From positions 1 through 16,288 of the forward strand of contig JAQVLF010000010.1 in assembly GCA_028704295.1 (NCBI GenBank): DNA of 16,288 nucleotides, in the 5' to 3' direction. The translations under genes were made by a program, and so were the position numbers. Each line of letters begins with the position of its first letter. The stretch's first letter is position 1. Source of the stretch: Minisyncoccota bacterium. Lineage in GTDB: Bacteria; Patescibacteriota; Minisyncoccia; Minisyncoccales; Minisyncoccaceae. Of the stretch, positions 5,105 through 16,165 are shown piece by piece. The notes below the pieces were generated by a model, which was given only the letters and a program-made list of their open reading frames with translations, had not been told where the DNA came from and made no database searches.

Positions 5105-6838
5105 ATGCTTCTTGAAGAACTATTAAAAAGAAATCTAATTTCGAAAGAGGGGTATAATAAAGTTTTTGAAGAGCTAAAGTCATCGCAAAAAAGCGAAGAA
5201 AAGATTTTGATACAAAATGATTTAATTGATTCAGTAAAGCTTCTTCAAATTAAAAGCGAGATTTTAAATGCACCAATTTTTAAGGATATATCAGAATTAG
5301 AAATTCCTGAGCAAGTATTATCAGTTATTCCAGAAGAATCAGCTAAATATTATAAAATGGTTCCGCTTAAATTAAATAATGGAATTTTTGAAGTTGGGAT
5401 GATAAATCCGCAAGATATTAAGGCAAAAGAAGTGTTGTTATTTTTGTCTAGACAAAACAAGCTCGAATTAAAAGTATATTTAATTTCTGAGAGTGAATTC
5501 GAAGATGTATTAAAGAAATATAGAGATATTAAAGAAGTTGTAGGAGAGGCTTTAAACGAGCTTGAGGGAGATTCGGAGGCAAACATGGTTGTTTTAGATG
5601 AAGATGCGAAAGTGAATAATGGAGAACTTGACGATGATGCTCCAATAATTAAGATGGTAGCGGCTCTTCTAAGGCATGGTGTAGAAGCTAAGGCATCTGA
5701 TGTGCACATAGAGCCTACAACAACAGAGGTTAAGATAAGGTTTAGGGTCGATGGACTTTTGAACGATTCCCTTAAAATTCCTTTAGCAACTCATTCAGCT
5801 ATTATTGCAAGAATTAAAATTTTATCCAGATTAAGGATTGATGAGACAAGAATTCCTCAAGATGGAAGGTTTTCAACAAGAATTGATAATAAAGAGATTG
5901 ATTTCAGAGTTTCAACATTTCCAACCAAGTTGGGAGAAAAAGTTGCGATTAGAATTTTGGATCCAACAGAAGGATTGAGGACATATAAGGAAATTGGGTT
6001 ATCTGAAAATAACTTAGAAATATTAAAGGAACAGATTAATAAGCCTTATGGAATGATATTGTCAACCGGTCCTACAGGATCTGGTAAAACAACTACTCTT
6101 TATGCTATTCTGCAGCAATTAAATCAACCAGATGTTAATATAGTAACGCTGGAGGATCCTATCGAGTATTTTGTTTCAGGTGTAAATCAATCTCAGATAA
6201 GGCCTGAAATTGGTTATACTTTCGCAAAAGGATTAAGATCTGTTGTAAGACAAGACCCTGATGTTATCATGGTTGGTGAGATTAGAGATGAAGAATCTGC
6301 AAATTTAGCTACGCATGCTGCATTAACAGGACACATTGTATTATCAACCATCCATACAAACAATGCTATTGGAGTTGTGTCAAGGTTAGTTGATATGAAG
6401 ATTAGGCCGTTTTTGATTCCTGCTAGTTTAAATATTGCAATTGGTCAAAGACTTGCAAGAAAACTTTGTCCATATTGCATGGAAAAAGTTGAAATAATAC
6501 CAAAAGTAGAGAAAATGATGATAAGCGAATTAAGCAAAATCAAAAAAGAGATAAGAGACAAGCTTAACATTCCAAGCAAGTTATGTATTTATAAATCAAA
6601 AGGGTGTCCTAAGTGCAATAATAAAGGGGAAAAAGGTAGAATTGGTATTTTTGAAATATTATCCATGAATAAAGAGCTTGAAAAAATTATTATTGAAAAC
6701 CCAACGGAGTCAGCTTTGGTCGTAGAAGCTAGTAGGCAGGGAATGGTGACAATGAGACAAGATGCCATATTAAAGGCTCTTGAGGGAAAAATTTCAATGG
6801 AAGAAGTATTAAGAGTAACTGAAGGAGAACAATTATGA
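5105..6838 (+). CDS. pilB: PilB/GspE-family pilus extension ATPase
   Basis: 577 residues, typical for PilB. An N-terminal GspE/MshE-like domain (about 1-150) is followed by an acidic linker (about 152-180) and the secretion ATPase core. The Asp box region reads ASDVHIEP, the Walker A is GPTGSGKT (322-329), the Walker B is DPDVIMVGE (384-392), and a His-box segment GHIVLSTIHTNNA follows. A four-cysteine zinc site (C455, C458, C501, C504), diagnostic of PilB/GspE over PilT, is complete. It hydrolyses ATP on the cytoplasmic face to drive pilin addition through PilC. The ATG is 1 bp after the previous stop. Its TGA overlaps the pilT ATG (ATGA), and an AAGGAG sequence near the end serves pilT. Confidence 0.97.
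   Translation: MLLEELLKRNLISKEGYNKVFEELKSSQKSEEKILIQNDLIDSVKLLQIKSEILNAPIFKDISELEIPEQVLSVIPEESAKYYKMVPLKLNNGIFEVGMINPQDIKAKEVLLFLSRQNKLELKVYLISESEFEDVLKKYRDIKEVVGEALNELEGDSEANMVVLDEDAKVNNGELDDDAPIIKMVAALLRHGVEAKASDVHIEPTTTEVKIRFRVDGLLNDSLKIPLATHSAIIARIKILSRLRIDETRIPQDGRFSTRIDNKEIDFRVSTFPTKLGEKVAIRILDPTEGLRTYKEIGLSENNLEILKEQINKPYGMILSTGPTGSGKTTTLYAILQQLNQPDVNIVTLEDPIEYFVSGVNQSQIRPEIGYTFAKGLRSVVRQDPDVIMVGEIRDEESANLATHAALTGHIVLSTIHTNNAIGVVSRLVDMKIRPFLIPASLNIAIGQRLARKLCPYCMEKVEIIPKVEKMMISELSKIKKEIRDKLNIPSKLCIYKSKGCPKCNNKGEKGRIGIFEILSMNKELEKIIIENPTESALVVEASRQGMVTMRQDAILKALEGKISMEEVLRVTEGEQL
6822..6827 (+). promoter_or_regulatory. Shine-Dalgarno sequence for pilT
   Basis: AAGGAG lies 7 bp before the pilT ATG at 6835, inside the last codons of pilB. 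It is the only clear Shine-Dalgarno sequence I see ahead of any start in the window, and it supports the ATGA-overlapping pilT start. Confidence 0.6.
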
Positions 6839-7905
6839 GCATAGACTACAAACTATATTTAAAAAAGCTTTTAGAAGTTGTTATTGAGAAAAAGGCTTCT
6901 GATTTTCATATATCTGTGGACAAGCCTCCCATATTAAGAATGGATAGAGCCTTAGTGCCTCTTGAAAATGAGGCGCCTTTTACTCCTGATGATACAAAAG
7001 AATTAGCTTTTGCATTAATGACAATAGAACAAAGAGGGAAGTTTTTAGAGGAAAAAGAAATTGATTTTTCCTATAATTTTCAAAACGGCAAAGGAAGATT
7101 TAGGGTTAATGTATTTTTTCAAAGAGGATATATTAGTGCAGCATTAAGGCTTATTCCAGGAAAAATTAGAACATTGCATGAATTAAATCTCCCAAGCACT
7201 TTATACAAATTCTGTAATTATCCTCAAGGATTTGTTTTAATAACAGGTCCTTCAAGCCATGGCAAGAGTACAACGCTTGCAGCCTTAATAAGTGAAATTA
7301 ATAATAATCAAACAAAGCACATTATTACGATTGAAGATCCGATTGAATATTTGTTCGATCAAAATAAATGCATAATTTCCCAAAGAGAGTTACACAAAGA
7401 TACAATGTCGTTTGAAAAAGCTTTAAAAGCTACTTTTAGGGAAGATCCGGATGTTATTATGGTGGGGGAGATGAGAGATAAAGAAACTATGGAGACAGCT
7501 ATTACTGCTGCGGAAACTGGACATTTAGTTTTTGCAACTTTACATACAAACTCTGCATCACAGACTCTTTATAGAATTTTAGATTCATTTTCCGGAGAGC
7601 AACAAAATCAAGTTAAATCTCAGCTATCACGATCTCTTATTGGTATCGTGTCTCAAAGACTTGTCCCTAGAATTAATGGGGGTATTGTCCCAGCTTGTGA
7701 AATTTTATTTAATAATGATGCAGTTTCAAATTTAATAAGAAAAGATAAAGTTTATGAAATTCCACTTGTCATTGATACTTCATTTGAAGAAGGTATGGTC
7801 TCTTTAAATAGATCTTTAGCTGAGCTTGTAAGGCTAGGCTCAGTTGATCTTGAAACAGCAACAAATTATTCAACTAATCCACAAGAACTTATTAAATTAA
7901 TATGA
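6835..7905 (+). CDS. pilT: PilT-family pilus retraction ATPase
   Basis: 356 residues, the usual PilT size, with the N-terminal PAS-like region (KASDFHISVDKPP) and no zinc-cysteine cluster. The Walker A reads GPSSHGKST from residue 138: the GxxxxGKS frame is kept, but the common TGS is replaced by SSH. The Walker B is DPDVIMVGE from 204, followed by the conserved MRDKETMETAITAAETGHLVFATLHTN. The PilT-specific AIRNLIRE motif appears as AVSNLIRK (296-303), close enough to place the protein in PilT rather than PilB. PilT hexamers depolymerise the pilus, giving the pulling force used in twitching and DNA uptake. The gene overlaps pilB by 4 bp and pilC by 4 bp, so synthesis of the three is coupled. 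Confidence 0.95.
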   Translation: MSIDYKLYLKKLLEVVIEKKASDFHISVDKPPILRMDRALVPLENEAPFTPDDTKELAFALMTIEQRGKFLEEKEIDFSYNFQNGKGRFRVNVFFQRGYISAALRLIPGKIRTLHELNLPSTLYKFCNYPQGFVLITGPSSHGKSTTLAALISEINNNQTKHIITIEDPIEYLFDQNKCIISQRELHKDTMSFEKALKATFREDPDVIMVGEMRDKETMETAITAAETGHLVFATLHTNSASQTLYRILDSFSGEQQNQVKSQLSRSLIGIVSQRLVPRINGGIVPACEILFNNDAVSNLIRKDKVYEIPLVIDTSFEEGMVSLNRSLAELVRLGSVDLETATNYSTNPQELIKLI

Positions 7906-9113
7906 AGTTTACATACCAAGCAAGAACAAAGGCAGGATTGATTAAGAAAGGAACAATGGAAGCTATTTCTAAAATGGCTGTCATTGAATTGCTTCAGAAA
8001 AATAATCTTTTCCCAACATCAATTGTTGAGGAAAAAAAAGGAGTAAATTTTTCTACTGAATTAAAGATTTTTGAAGGCGTGTCAGCTAAAGACGTTGTAA
8101 TGTTTACACGAGAATTAGCTATTATGATGGAAAGCAATGTACCTCCCGCAAAAGCCTTGGAAGCCTTAGGGGAGCAAACTAGTAATAAATCATTTAAAGA
8201 AAAGATTTTTAGAATTTCAGCTGATATTAGGGAAGGAGTAACTCTGTCAAAAGCATTTGCAAGATATCCTAAGATATTCTCAACATTTTATGTAAACATG
8301 ATAAGGTCTGGAGAAATTTCAGGAACCTTGCCAGATGTTTTAAGAAAAGTGGCGGACCATCTTGAAAATGAATACTATATCAGATCAAAAACAATTGGTG
8401 CAATGATTTATCCTATAGTTGTTTTGGTGGTTTTTACAGTAATTTTTATAGTGGTAATAGTATACATTATTCCTGGGCTTGTAGAGGTTTTGGAAAGTTC
8501 TGGATCTGAGCTTCCTCTTGTGACGAAGATTGTAATAGGGGTGTCAAATTTTGCGATTAATTACTGGTGGTTAGTTTTAGGTATTATTGGGGCAGTTGTT
8601 GGCTTTGTAATTTATTACCCAAAAACAAAAGAAGGCAAACAGGTTACAGATACATTAATTTTAAATATACCAATATTAGGGCGTTTCCAAAAGAACGTCT
8701 ACATGAACCGTTTTGCTGAAAACTTATCAACACTATTATCTTCTGGAAAGGCAATCACGGAAGCTCTTGAAGTGACAGCTGATTTAATAGGAAATAATGT
8801 TTATAGGGATATAATACTAAATGCTAAAGAAGGGGTTATTAAGGGGCGGAAGCTAAGCGATGGACTTGTTAATTATCCAAAGTATATTTCACCTTTGTTT
8901 GTGCAAATGGTTGCAGTAGGAGAAAGTACTGGTAAAATATCTGAAACATTAATGAATGTGGTCAGATTCTATAAAGCTGAAATAGAAACTTTTGTGGACT
9001 CGATTTCAAATATTATTGAACCTATCCTTATCTTGGGATTAGCGGGAATGGTAGGATTATTAGTTGCTGCCGTGTTCTTGCCATTATACCAAATAGGGGG
9101 TACAATAAGGTAA
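7902..9113 (+). CDS. pilC: PilC/GspF-family inner-membrane platform protein
   Basis: 403 residues with the two-repeat GspF architecture. An N-terminal segment opens FTYQARTKAGLIKKGTMEA. The first helical repeat (about 60-185) contains VMFTRELAIMMESNVPPAKALEAL and ends in a transmembrane helix near 165-190. A second transmembrane helix lies near 220-240. The second repeat, MNRFAENLSTLLSSGKAITEALE, ends in a third transmembrane helix near 370-395. PilC is the polytopic base through which PilB and PilT act on pilins. The ATG overlaps the pilT stop (ATGA). No terminator follows; the pilin promoter begins 2 bp after its stop codon. Confidence 0.95.
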   Translation: MKFTYQARTKAGLIKKGTMEAISKMAVIELLQKNNLFPTSIVEEKKGVNFSTELKIFEGVSAKDVVMFTRELAIMMESNVPPAKALEALGEQTSNKSFKEKIFRISADIREGVTLSKAFARYPKIFSTFYVNMIRSGEISGTLPDVLRKVADHLENEYYIRSKTIGAMIYPIVVLVVFTVIFIVVIVYIIPGLVEVLESSGSELPLVTKIVIGVSNFAINYWWLVLGIIGAVVGFVIYYPKTKEGKQVTDTLILNIPILGRFQKNVYMNRFAENLSTLLSSGKAITEALEVTADLIGNNVYRDIILNAKEGVIKGRKLSDGLVNYPKYISPLFVQMVAVGESTGKISETLMNVVRFYKAEIETFVDSISNIIEPILILGLAGMVGLLVAAVFLPLYQIGGTIR

Positions 9114-9114
9114 G

Positions 9115-9143
9115 TTGACGCATAATTTTAACTTTGATATAAT
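9115..9143 (+). promoter_or_regulatory. Strong promoter of the pilin gene pair
   Basis: TTGACG (9115-9120), exactly 17 bp, then TATAAT (9138-9143) preceded by the extended TG (9135-9136). Predicted start of transcription is near 9150, giving a leader of about 43 bases before the pilin ATG, unlike the very short leaders elsewhere in the window. No Shine-Dalgarno sequence is seen in the leader. A dedicated promoter fits the need for large amounts of pilin compared with the assembly proteins. Confidence 0.75.
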
Positions 9144-9190
9144 AAGAGAAAATTATTTCAAAGGTCGCAATAAAGAATAATTTTTAAATA

Positions 9191-9233
9191 ATATGAATAA
9201 AAAAAATATAAATAAAGGTTTTACATTAATAGA
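9191..9233. repeat. 43-bp direct repeat at the 5' ends of the pilin genes (copy 1; copy 2 at 9722-9764)
   Basis: From 2 bp before the ATG through codon 14 the two pilin genes are identical, including silent positions and an eight-A run; divergence begins at the third base of the Glu codon. The downstream parts of the genes are unrelated at the DNA level. This suggests a duplication or gene conversion limited to the leader-peptide region. Confidence 0.85.
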
Positions 9234-9696
9234 GTTATTAGTTGTTATCGCAATCGTTGGTATATTGTCAGGATTAATTATTGTTTCTTTGGGAGATGCT
9301 ACTAATCAGGCTAAAGAGGCAAAGATCAAATCTGCTTTAGATCAATTAAGGCCGGTGGCACAACTACATTTTAATACAAATGGAAGTTATACAAACTTAT
9401 TAACCGATCCTAAAGTAGTTAACATTTTTGATGACATGAAAGATAATAGCGTTAGATACGATAGTGATGGAGGAGGAGTAGGCAGTGGAACAGCGCAATC
9501 AGCAACAGCAATAGCAAATTTAATGAATGTTAAATCGGGAGGAGCTGCGTGGTGTGCATATGCTATTACTCCAAATAATTCTTGTATGTGTGTTGATAAT
9601 ACAGGAGCAGTGGTCGAAAATAATGGTGCTACTACCTATATCAATGCTTGTTCTTGTGTGACAGCTGGATCAACTCCTACATACCTATGTCCTTAA
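9193..9696 (+). CDS. Type IV prepilin 1 (Cys-rich C-terminus)
   Basis: 167 residues. The type III signal is MNKKNINKG/FTLIE: cleavage by PilD after G9, N-methylation of F10 and Glu at mature position 5, followed by the hydrophobic assembly helix (LLVVIAIVGILSGLIIV). The globular domain carries six cysteines near the C-terminus (AAWC, SCMC, ACSC, YLC), which could form three disulfides. A Gly/Ser-rich low-complexity loop (SDGGGVGSGTAQSATA) lies in the middle. The first 41 bp of the gene are identical to those of the next pilin gene. It is the first gene after the pilin promoter, so it could be the major pilin, but pilin 2 has the more typical CPR C-terminal pattern; which one forms the filament cannot be decided here. 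Confidence 0.93.
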   Translation: MNKKNINKGFTLIELLVVIAIVGILSGLIIVSLGDATNQAKEAKIKSALDQLRPVAQLHFNTNGSYTNLLTDPKVVNIFDDMKDNSVRYDSDGGGVGSGTAQSATAIANLMNVKSGGAAWCAYAITPNNSCMCVDNTGAVVENNGATTYINACSCVTAGSTPTYLCP

Positions 9697-9723
9697 AAAA
9701 ATTTATAAATAATTTAGACTGAT

Positions 9724-10167
9724 ATGAATAAAAAAAATATAAATAAAGGTTTTACATTAATAGAATTATTGGTTGTAATTGCTATTATCGGAATTTTATC
9801 TGGTATTATAATGGTTAATATTGGAGATCCATCACAAAAGGCTAAGGTTGCGAGAATTAAGGCAGATATGGATACAATTAGAACCACAATGGAAAAGGCA
9901 AAAATAGAGGACACATCATTGCAATATCCTACTGCTCGTGTGTCTTTGCCTGCGCCTTATACTTCTACTACAGCGCCTAGCATTATCACAAAACTTGCAA
10001 CCGATATTTTGTCAAATGGTGGCACGGGTGTACACTCTGCACATTACTCATCAACAAAATACTGTATACCAGTAACTATGCCCGATACAACAAGTTGGTG
10101 CATCGATAGCACAGGATATGCGGGAACTACTTCTGCTTGTGATGGTACAAATTTTGATTGTAAATAA
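9724..10167 (+). CDS. Type IV prepilin 2
   Basis: 147 residues with the same leader as the preceding gene, MNKKNINKG/FTLIE, and an assembly helix LLVVIAIIGILSGIIMV. The mature domain has four cysteines (KYC, SWC, SAC, FDC). The stretch SWCIDSTGYAGT is of a type I associate with CPR pilins, where a Trp-Cys pair and an STGY loop recur; that association is from memory. The gene starts 27 bp after pilin 1 with neither a promoter nor a terminator in between, so both are read from the promoter at 9115. A strong terminator follows at 10178. Leader and helix match pilin 1, but the globular domains differ, so the two may be alternative or mixed filament subunits. Confidence 0.93.
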   Translation: MNKKNINKGFTLIELLVVIAIIGILSGIIMVNIGDPSQKAKVARIKADMDTIRTTMEKAKIEDTSLQYPTARVSLPAPYTSTTAPSIITKLATDILSNGGTGVHSAHYSSTKYCIPVTMPDTTSWCIDSTGYAGTTSACDGTNFDCK

Positions 10168-10177
10168 GTTACCTTGC

Positions 10178-10203
10178 AAACTCCCTCCGGGGAGTTTTTT
10201 TTT
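10178..10203 (+). terminator. Rho-independent terminator after the pilin genes
   Basis: The stem AAACTCCC/GGGAGTTT (8 bp, 10178-10185 with 10190-10197) closes a TCCG loop and runs into nine consecutive T (10195-10203). It is the only convincing intrinsic terminator in the window and separates the pilin genes from pilD. Confidence 0.9.
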
Positions 10204-10214
10204 ATAACAAAATA

Positions 10215-10223
10215 TGCTATTAT
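10215..10223 (+). promoter_or_regulatory. Extended -10 promoter of pilD
   Basis: TGCTATTAT (10215-10223) lies 7 bp before the pilD ATG, directly after the terminator. No good -35 exists, since its place is taken by the terminator T-run. The extended TG could compensate. The spacing predicts a leaderless pilD transcript that probably continues through the minor pilins, ligA and rodA. Confidence 0.5.
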
Positions 10224-10230
10224 TTAAAAC

Positions 10231-11034
10231 ATGATAGAATACATTTTAAGTTTAATACTAGGTTTATTGATAGGAAGCTTTATAAACTGTGTGGTTTATA
10301 GGGTGTATAATAATAAAAGTTTTTTAAAGGGAAGATCCGAGTGTCCTAAATGCGAACATGAATTAGGTCTTTTGGATTTAATTCCAATATTTAGCTATCT
10401 TTCCCTGAAAGGAAAGTGTAGGTATTGCGGAAAGTCAATTTCAAAGCAATATCTAATAGTTGAAATAGCAACAGGGCTTATCTTTTTATTAATAGCCTTT
10501 TTATTAAATGCTAGCTTTTTAACTCAAGGCATTTTTAATTTAGAATTTCTAAATTTAATATTTTACTTTCTTATTGCATCTTACTTTATAATGATCTTTA
10601 TTTTTGATTTTAAATGGTTCATTATTCCAGACGGATTAACTTTCTCAGCTATAATTATCACTTTAATTTATTTATTTGTTGGAACATTTGCTTTAGGAAT
10701 GTTTACTGAAGCCGAGCTTTTGACAAGAGTTATTACGGCTTTTGTTGTTTTTCTATTCTTTTTTGCTTTGTACTTTTTTTCAGAAGGAAAAGCAATGGGA
10801 TTTGGAGATGTTAAGCTTGTAATCTTTTTGGGATTATTACTTGGCTTTCCAATTATTTTACCAGCTCTATTTATTGCTTTTGGAACAGGTGCAATTATTG
10901 GACTTGTTGCAATGGCATTTAAGAAAAGAGGAATGAAATCAGAAATTCCTTTTGGTCCATTTCTTGTTCTAGGAACTTTTGTTTCTTTGTTTTTTGGAAG
11001 CTTTTTTGTTAATTGGTATTTAAGTTTAATGTAA
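10231..11034 (+). CDS. pilD: Prepilin peptidase / N-methyltransferase PilD
   Basis: 267 residues, a polytopic membrane aspartyl protease. The N-terminus has GSFINCVVYR (about 15-24) and the cytoplasmic domain with two CxxC pairs (C38/C41, C63/C66) typical of bifunctional A24A prepilin peptidases, so methyltransferase activity is likely to be retained. The catalytic aspartates lie in FDFKWFIIPD (D126) and in the GFGD motif (D193). Around seven or eight transmembrane helices are visible. It cleaves the prepilins encoded on both sides just before the Phe/Leu of the FTLIE-type motif and methylates the new N-terminus. The ATG at 10231 is 7 bp after an extended -10. The GspH-like gene starts 2 bp after its stop. 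Confidence 0.95.
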   Translation: MIEYILSLILGLLIGSFINCVVYRVYNNKSFLKGRSECPKCEHELGLLDLIPIFSYLSLKGKCRYCGKSISKQYLIVEIATGLIFLLIAFLLNASFLTQGIFNLEFLNLIFYFLIASYFIMIFIFDFKWFIIPDGLTFSAIIITLIYLFVGTFALGMFTEAELLTRVITAFVVFLFFFALYFFSEGKAMGFGDVKLVIFLGLLLGFPIILPALFIAFGTGAIIGLVAMAFKKRGMKSEIPFGPFLVLGTFVSLFFGSFFVNWYLSLM

Positions 11035-11036
11035 TT

Positions 11037-11531
11037 ATGAAAAATAAAGGATTGACATTAGTAGAGTTATTAGTAGTTATATCCATAATTATTATTGCAA
11101 CAGGGGTTATTGTTATTAATGGTTCGTCAAAGGATAGTATTGATTTATATAATGCTGCGAATACTTTAAGACAGAATATTTCAAAAGCAAAAGAAATGGC
11201 AATGTCTGGAGTGGGAGCTTCTCCCGATACGAATTATGGCATAGGCGTTTGGGTCACAGGAGCTAATGAATATATTATTTATAAAAATGCCGGAAAGACA
11301 GCATATAATTATGGCGGCTCGGATGTAATTTTAGATAAAGTTACTTTAGGAGATGGGTTGGTTTTTAAGAATACAGACAAAGGTGCTTTATTTGTTCCGC
11401 CGACTCCCTATGTAGCTTTATGCACAGGAACTAGTTGTATTAATACGGGAAGTTTGGAGTTTGGTGTCTGTAAGACAGGACTTACTTCCTGCCATTTAAT
11501 AACAATTAATGCTGCGGGATTAATTGAATAA
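11037..11531 (+). CDS. GspH/FimT-like minor pilin
   Basis: From the ATG at 11037 the protein is 164 residues and starts MKNKG/LTLVE, an ideal prepilin leader with Leu rather than Phe at position +1. A longer reading from a TTG at 11013 overlaps pilD and would lengthen the leader, so I reject it. The hydrophobic helix LLVVISIIIIATGVIVI is followed by YNAANTLRQNISKAKEMAMSG, characteristic of GspH/FimT pseudopilins. Four cysteines lie in the C-terminal third (LC, SC, VC, SC). Minor pilins of this type cap the filament and start assembly with PilV-, PilW- and PilX-type partners, all present downstream in that order. Confidence 0.9.
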   Translation: MKNKGLTLVELLVVISIIIIATGVIVINGSSKDSIDLYNAANTLRQNISKAKEMAMSGVGASPDTNYGIGVWVTGANEYIIYKNAGKTAYNYGGSDVILDKVTLGDGLVFKNTDKGALFVPPTPYVALCTGTSCINTGSLEFGVCKTGLTSCHLITINAAGLIE

Positions 11532-11534
11532 TTT

Positions 11535-12002
11535 ATGAATAACAAAAGTTTTACATTAATAGAAGTTCTGCTTTCAGTGTTTATTTTAACAGTTGCTGTT
11601 TTAGGTTTATACAATGGCATTAATTATTCATATAATTCAGTTAAAAAGGCAAAAGATAAGTTTATGGCAGCGTATTTAGCAGAAGAAGGAGTTGAACTTG
11701 TTAAAAATTTGAGAGATACTAATTTTGTATCAAGAACTGAACCTTGGAGCACAGGGCTAACAAATTGTCCTATAACTGCGCCTTGCAAAATAGATATAAC
11801 AGATACTGCTTTAGATTCAACAAGTCCCTATGCTTTGCTTAAAAATGATAATGGAATTTATAGTTATGATTCCGGAGTAGATACAATATTTTCAAGACAA
11901 ATCACAACTATAGAGAGTGGTGATAAGATAAAAGTGATTGTTACTGTTACTTATGGAAATGAAGAGTTTGAATTGCAGCAATATTTATATAATTGGTTTT
12001 AA
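11535..12002 (+). CDS. PilV/GspI-like minor pilin with Ser at the cleavage site
   Basis: 155 residues beginning MNNKS/FTLIEVLLSVFIL. The residue before the predicted PilD cut is Ser5 where nearly all prepilins have Gly; mature Glu5 is present. The helix leads into GLYNGINYSYNSVKKAKDKFMAAYLAEEGVELVKNLRD. The AxxLAEEGVE segment is typical of PilV-like minor pilins. Two cysteines (TNC, APC) form a probable disulfide loop. The spacing is 3 bp from the preceding gene and 2 bp to the next. It probably acts in the tip complex; whether the Ser variant is cut efficiently cannot be told from sequence. Confidence 0.88.
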   Translation: MNNKSFTLIEVLLSVFILTVAVLGLYNGINYSYNSVKKAKDKFMAAYLAEEGVELVKNLRDTNFVSRTEPWSTGLTNCPITAPCKIDITDTALDSTSPYALLKNDNGIYSYDSGVDTIFSRQITTIESGDKIKVIVTVTYGNEEFELQQYLYNWF

Positions 12003-12004
12003 TT

Positions 12005-12574
12005 ATGAACAATAAAGGTTTTACATTAATAGAAGCTTTAGTCTCTATAAGTATATTTATAGCGATTTCAGTTACGCTGGCCCAAGTTATTACTGTTTCC
12101 ATACAAAATCAGATTAAAGTAATTTCAGAGCAAAACATGTTTGATCAAGCAGTGTTTGCTTTGGATCAGATGGAAAAAGAGTTGAGGATGGCGAAAAAAG
12201 ATACAGATGGCATATGTGTGGTTCCTGGTACAAATTATGGAAGAAATAATTCAAGTTCAACTATTAAGTTCAAAATTTATGACCAAGCATCAGCAGATTA
12301 TAGGTGTAGAGAATTTTCATTAAATGACAATAGTAATAGTGTGAGACAACGAACATCTACTAACTCTTCGCCTTTAATATGGGGTGATTATATTGATTTA
12401 ACATCTTCATCTGTTTATGTTCAATCTTTGTCATTTACTGTTAATGGGGATAATGATTCTGACAATGAGCAGCCAAAGGTGACTATTAATTTAAAAATGA
12501 AAAGCGGTGTAATTGATGATAGCGAAGGAGTGGAGCTTCAAACAACTATTTCGCAAAGAAGATTAGATTTTTAA
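12005..12574 (+). CDS. PilW/PilJ-like minor pilin
   Basis: From the ATG at 12005 the protein has 189 residues and the leader MNNKG/FTLIEALVSISIFIAISVTLAQ. An earlier non-ATG start at 11993 would run into the PilV-like gene and is unlikely. After the helix comes QNMFDQAVFALDQMEKELRMAKKD, the pattern by which PilW/GspJ-type proteins are recognised (a DxxxRxLRxA-like stretch). Two cysteines (GIC, YRC) are present, and a late strand-rich region ends in LQTTISQRRLDF. This is the large member of the minor pilin set. The name is by position and pattern, and GspJ-like would be equally acceptable. Confidence 0.88.
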   Translation: MNNKGFTLIEALVSISIFIAISVTLAQVITVSIQNQIKVISEQNMFDQAVFALDQMEKELRMAKKDTDGICVVPGTNYGRNNSSSTIKFKIYDQASADYRCREFSLNDNSNSVRQRTSTNSSPLIWGDYIDLTSSSVYVQSLSFTVNGDNDSDNEQPKVTINLKMKSGVIDDSEGVELQTTISQRRLDF

Positions 12575-12579
12575 TATTT

Positions 12580-16030
<3,451 letters not shown>

Positions 16031-16032
<2 letters not shown>

Positions 16033-16094
16033 CTATATCTATTTGACAAAATAGATATAGTCGACTATAGCTAAATGCAAAATTGGATATAGTC
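16031..16094. repeat. Tandem pair of 32-bp palindromic units
   Basis: Unit 1 (16031-16062) is an inverted repeat with 14-bp perfect arms (16031-16044 and 16049-16062) around GACA. Unit 2 (16063-16094) follows directly, matches unit 1 at 25 of 32 positions, and keeps the outer arms GACTATA and TATAGTC. The junction forms a further 14-bp palindrome, TATAGTCGACTATA (16056-16069). No T-run follows, so this is not an intrinsic terminator for rodA. The position before an ATPase gene and the spacing (32 bp centre to centre) parallel the operator pair at 932-983. Confidence 0.85.
16043..16071 (+). promoter_or_regulatory. Possible promoter within the palindromic units
   Basis: A consensus -35 TTGACA (16043-16048) lies in the loop of unit 1, and TATAGC (16066-16071) is 17 bp downstream at the start of unit 2. 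The -10 is only a 4/6 match and would leave a leader of nearly 90 bases to the ATPase remnant, so this is tentative. Confidence 0.35.
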
Positions 16095-16165
16095 TAATAT
16101 TTCGTATTTGCTAAATTTTATGTAAAAATGTAAATAGACTTGCAAATTTACATGAAATTTTAAAA

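Noticed and set aside
9161..9165. AAGG as a Shine-Dalgarno sequence for pilin 1
   Set aside because: It lies nearly 30 bp before the ATG, too far to act on it.
16128..16153. Inverted repeat ATGTAAAT...ATTTACAT before the ATPase remnant
   Set aside because: Only 8 bp arms in very AT-rich sequence with a 10-base loop and no second copy; it could easily be chance.
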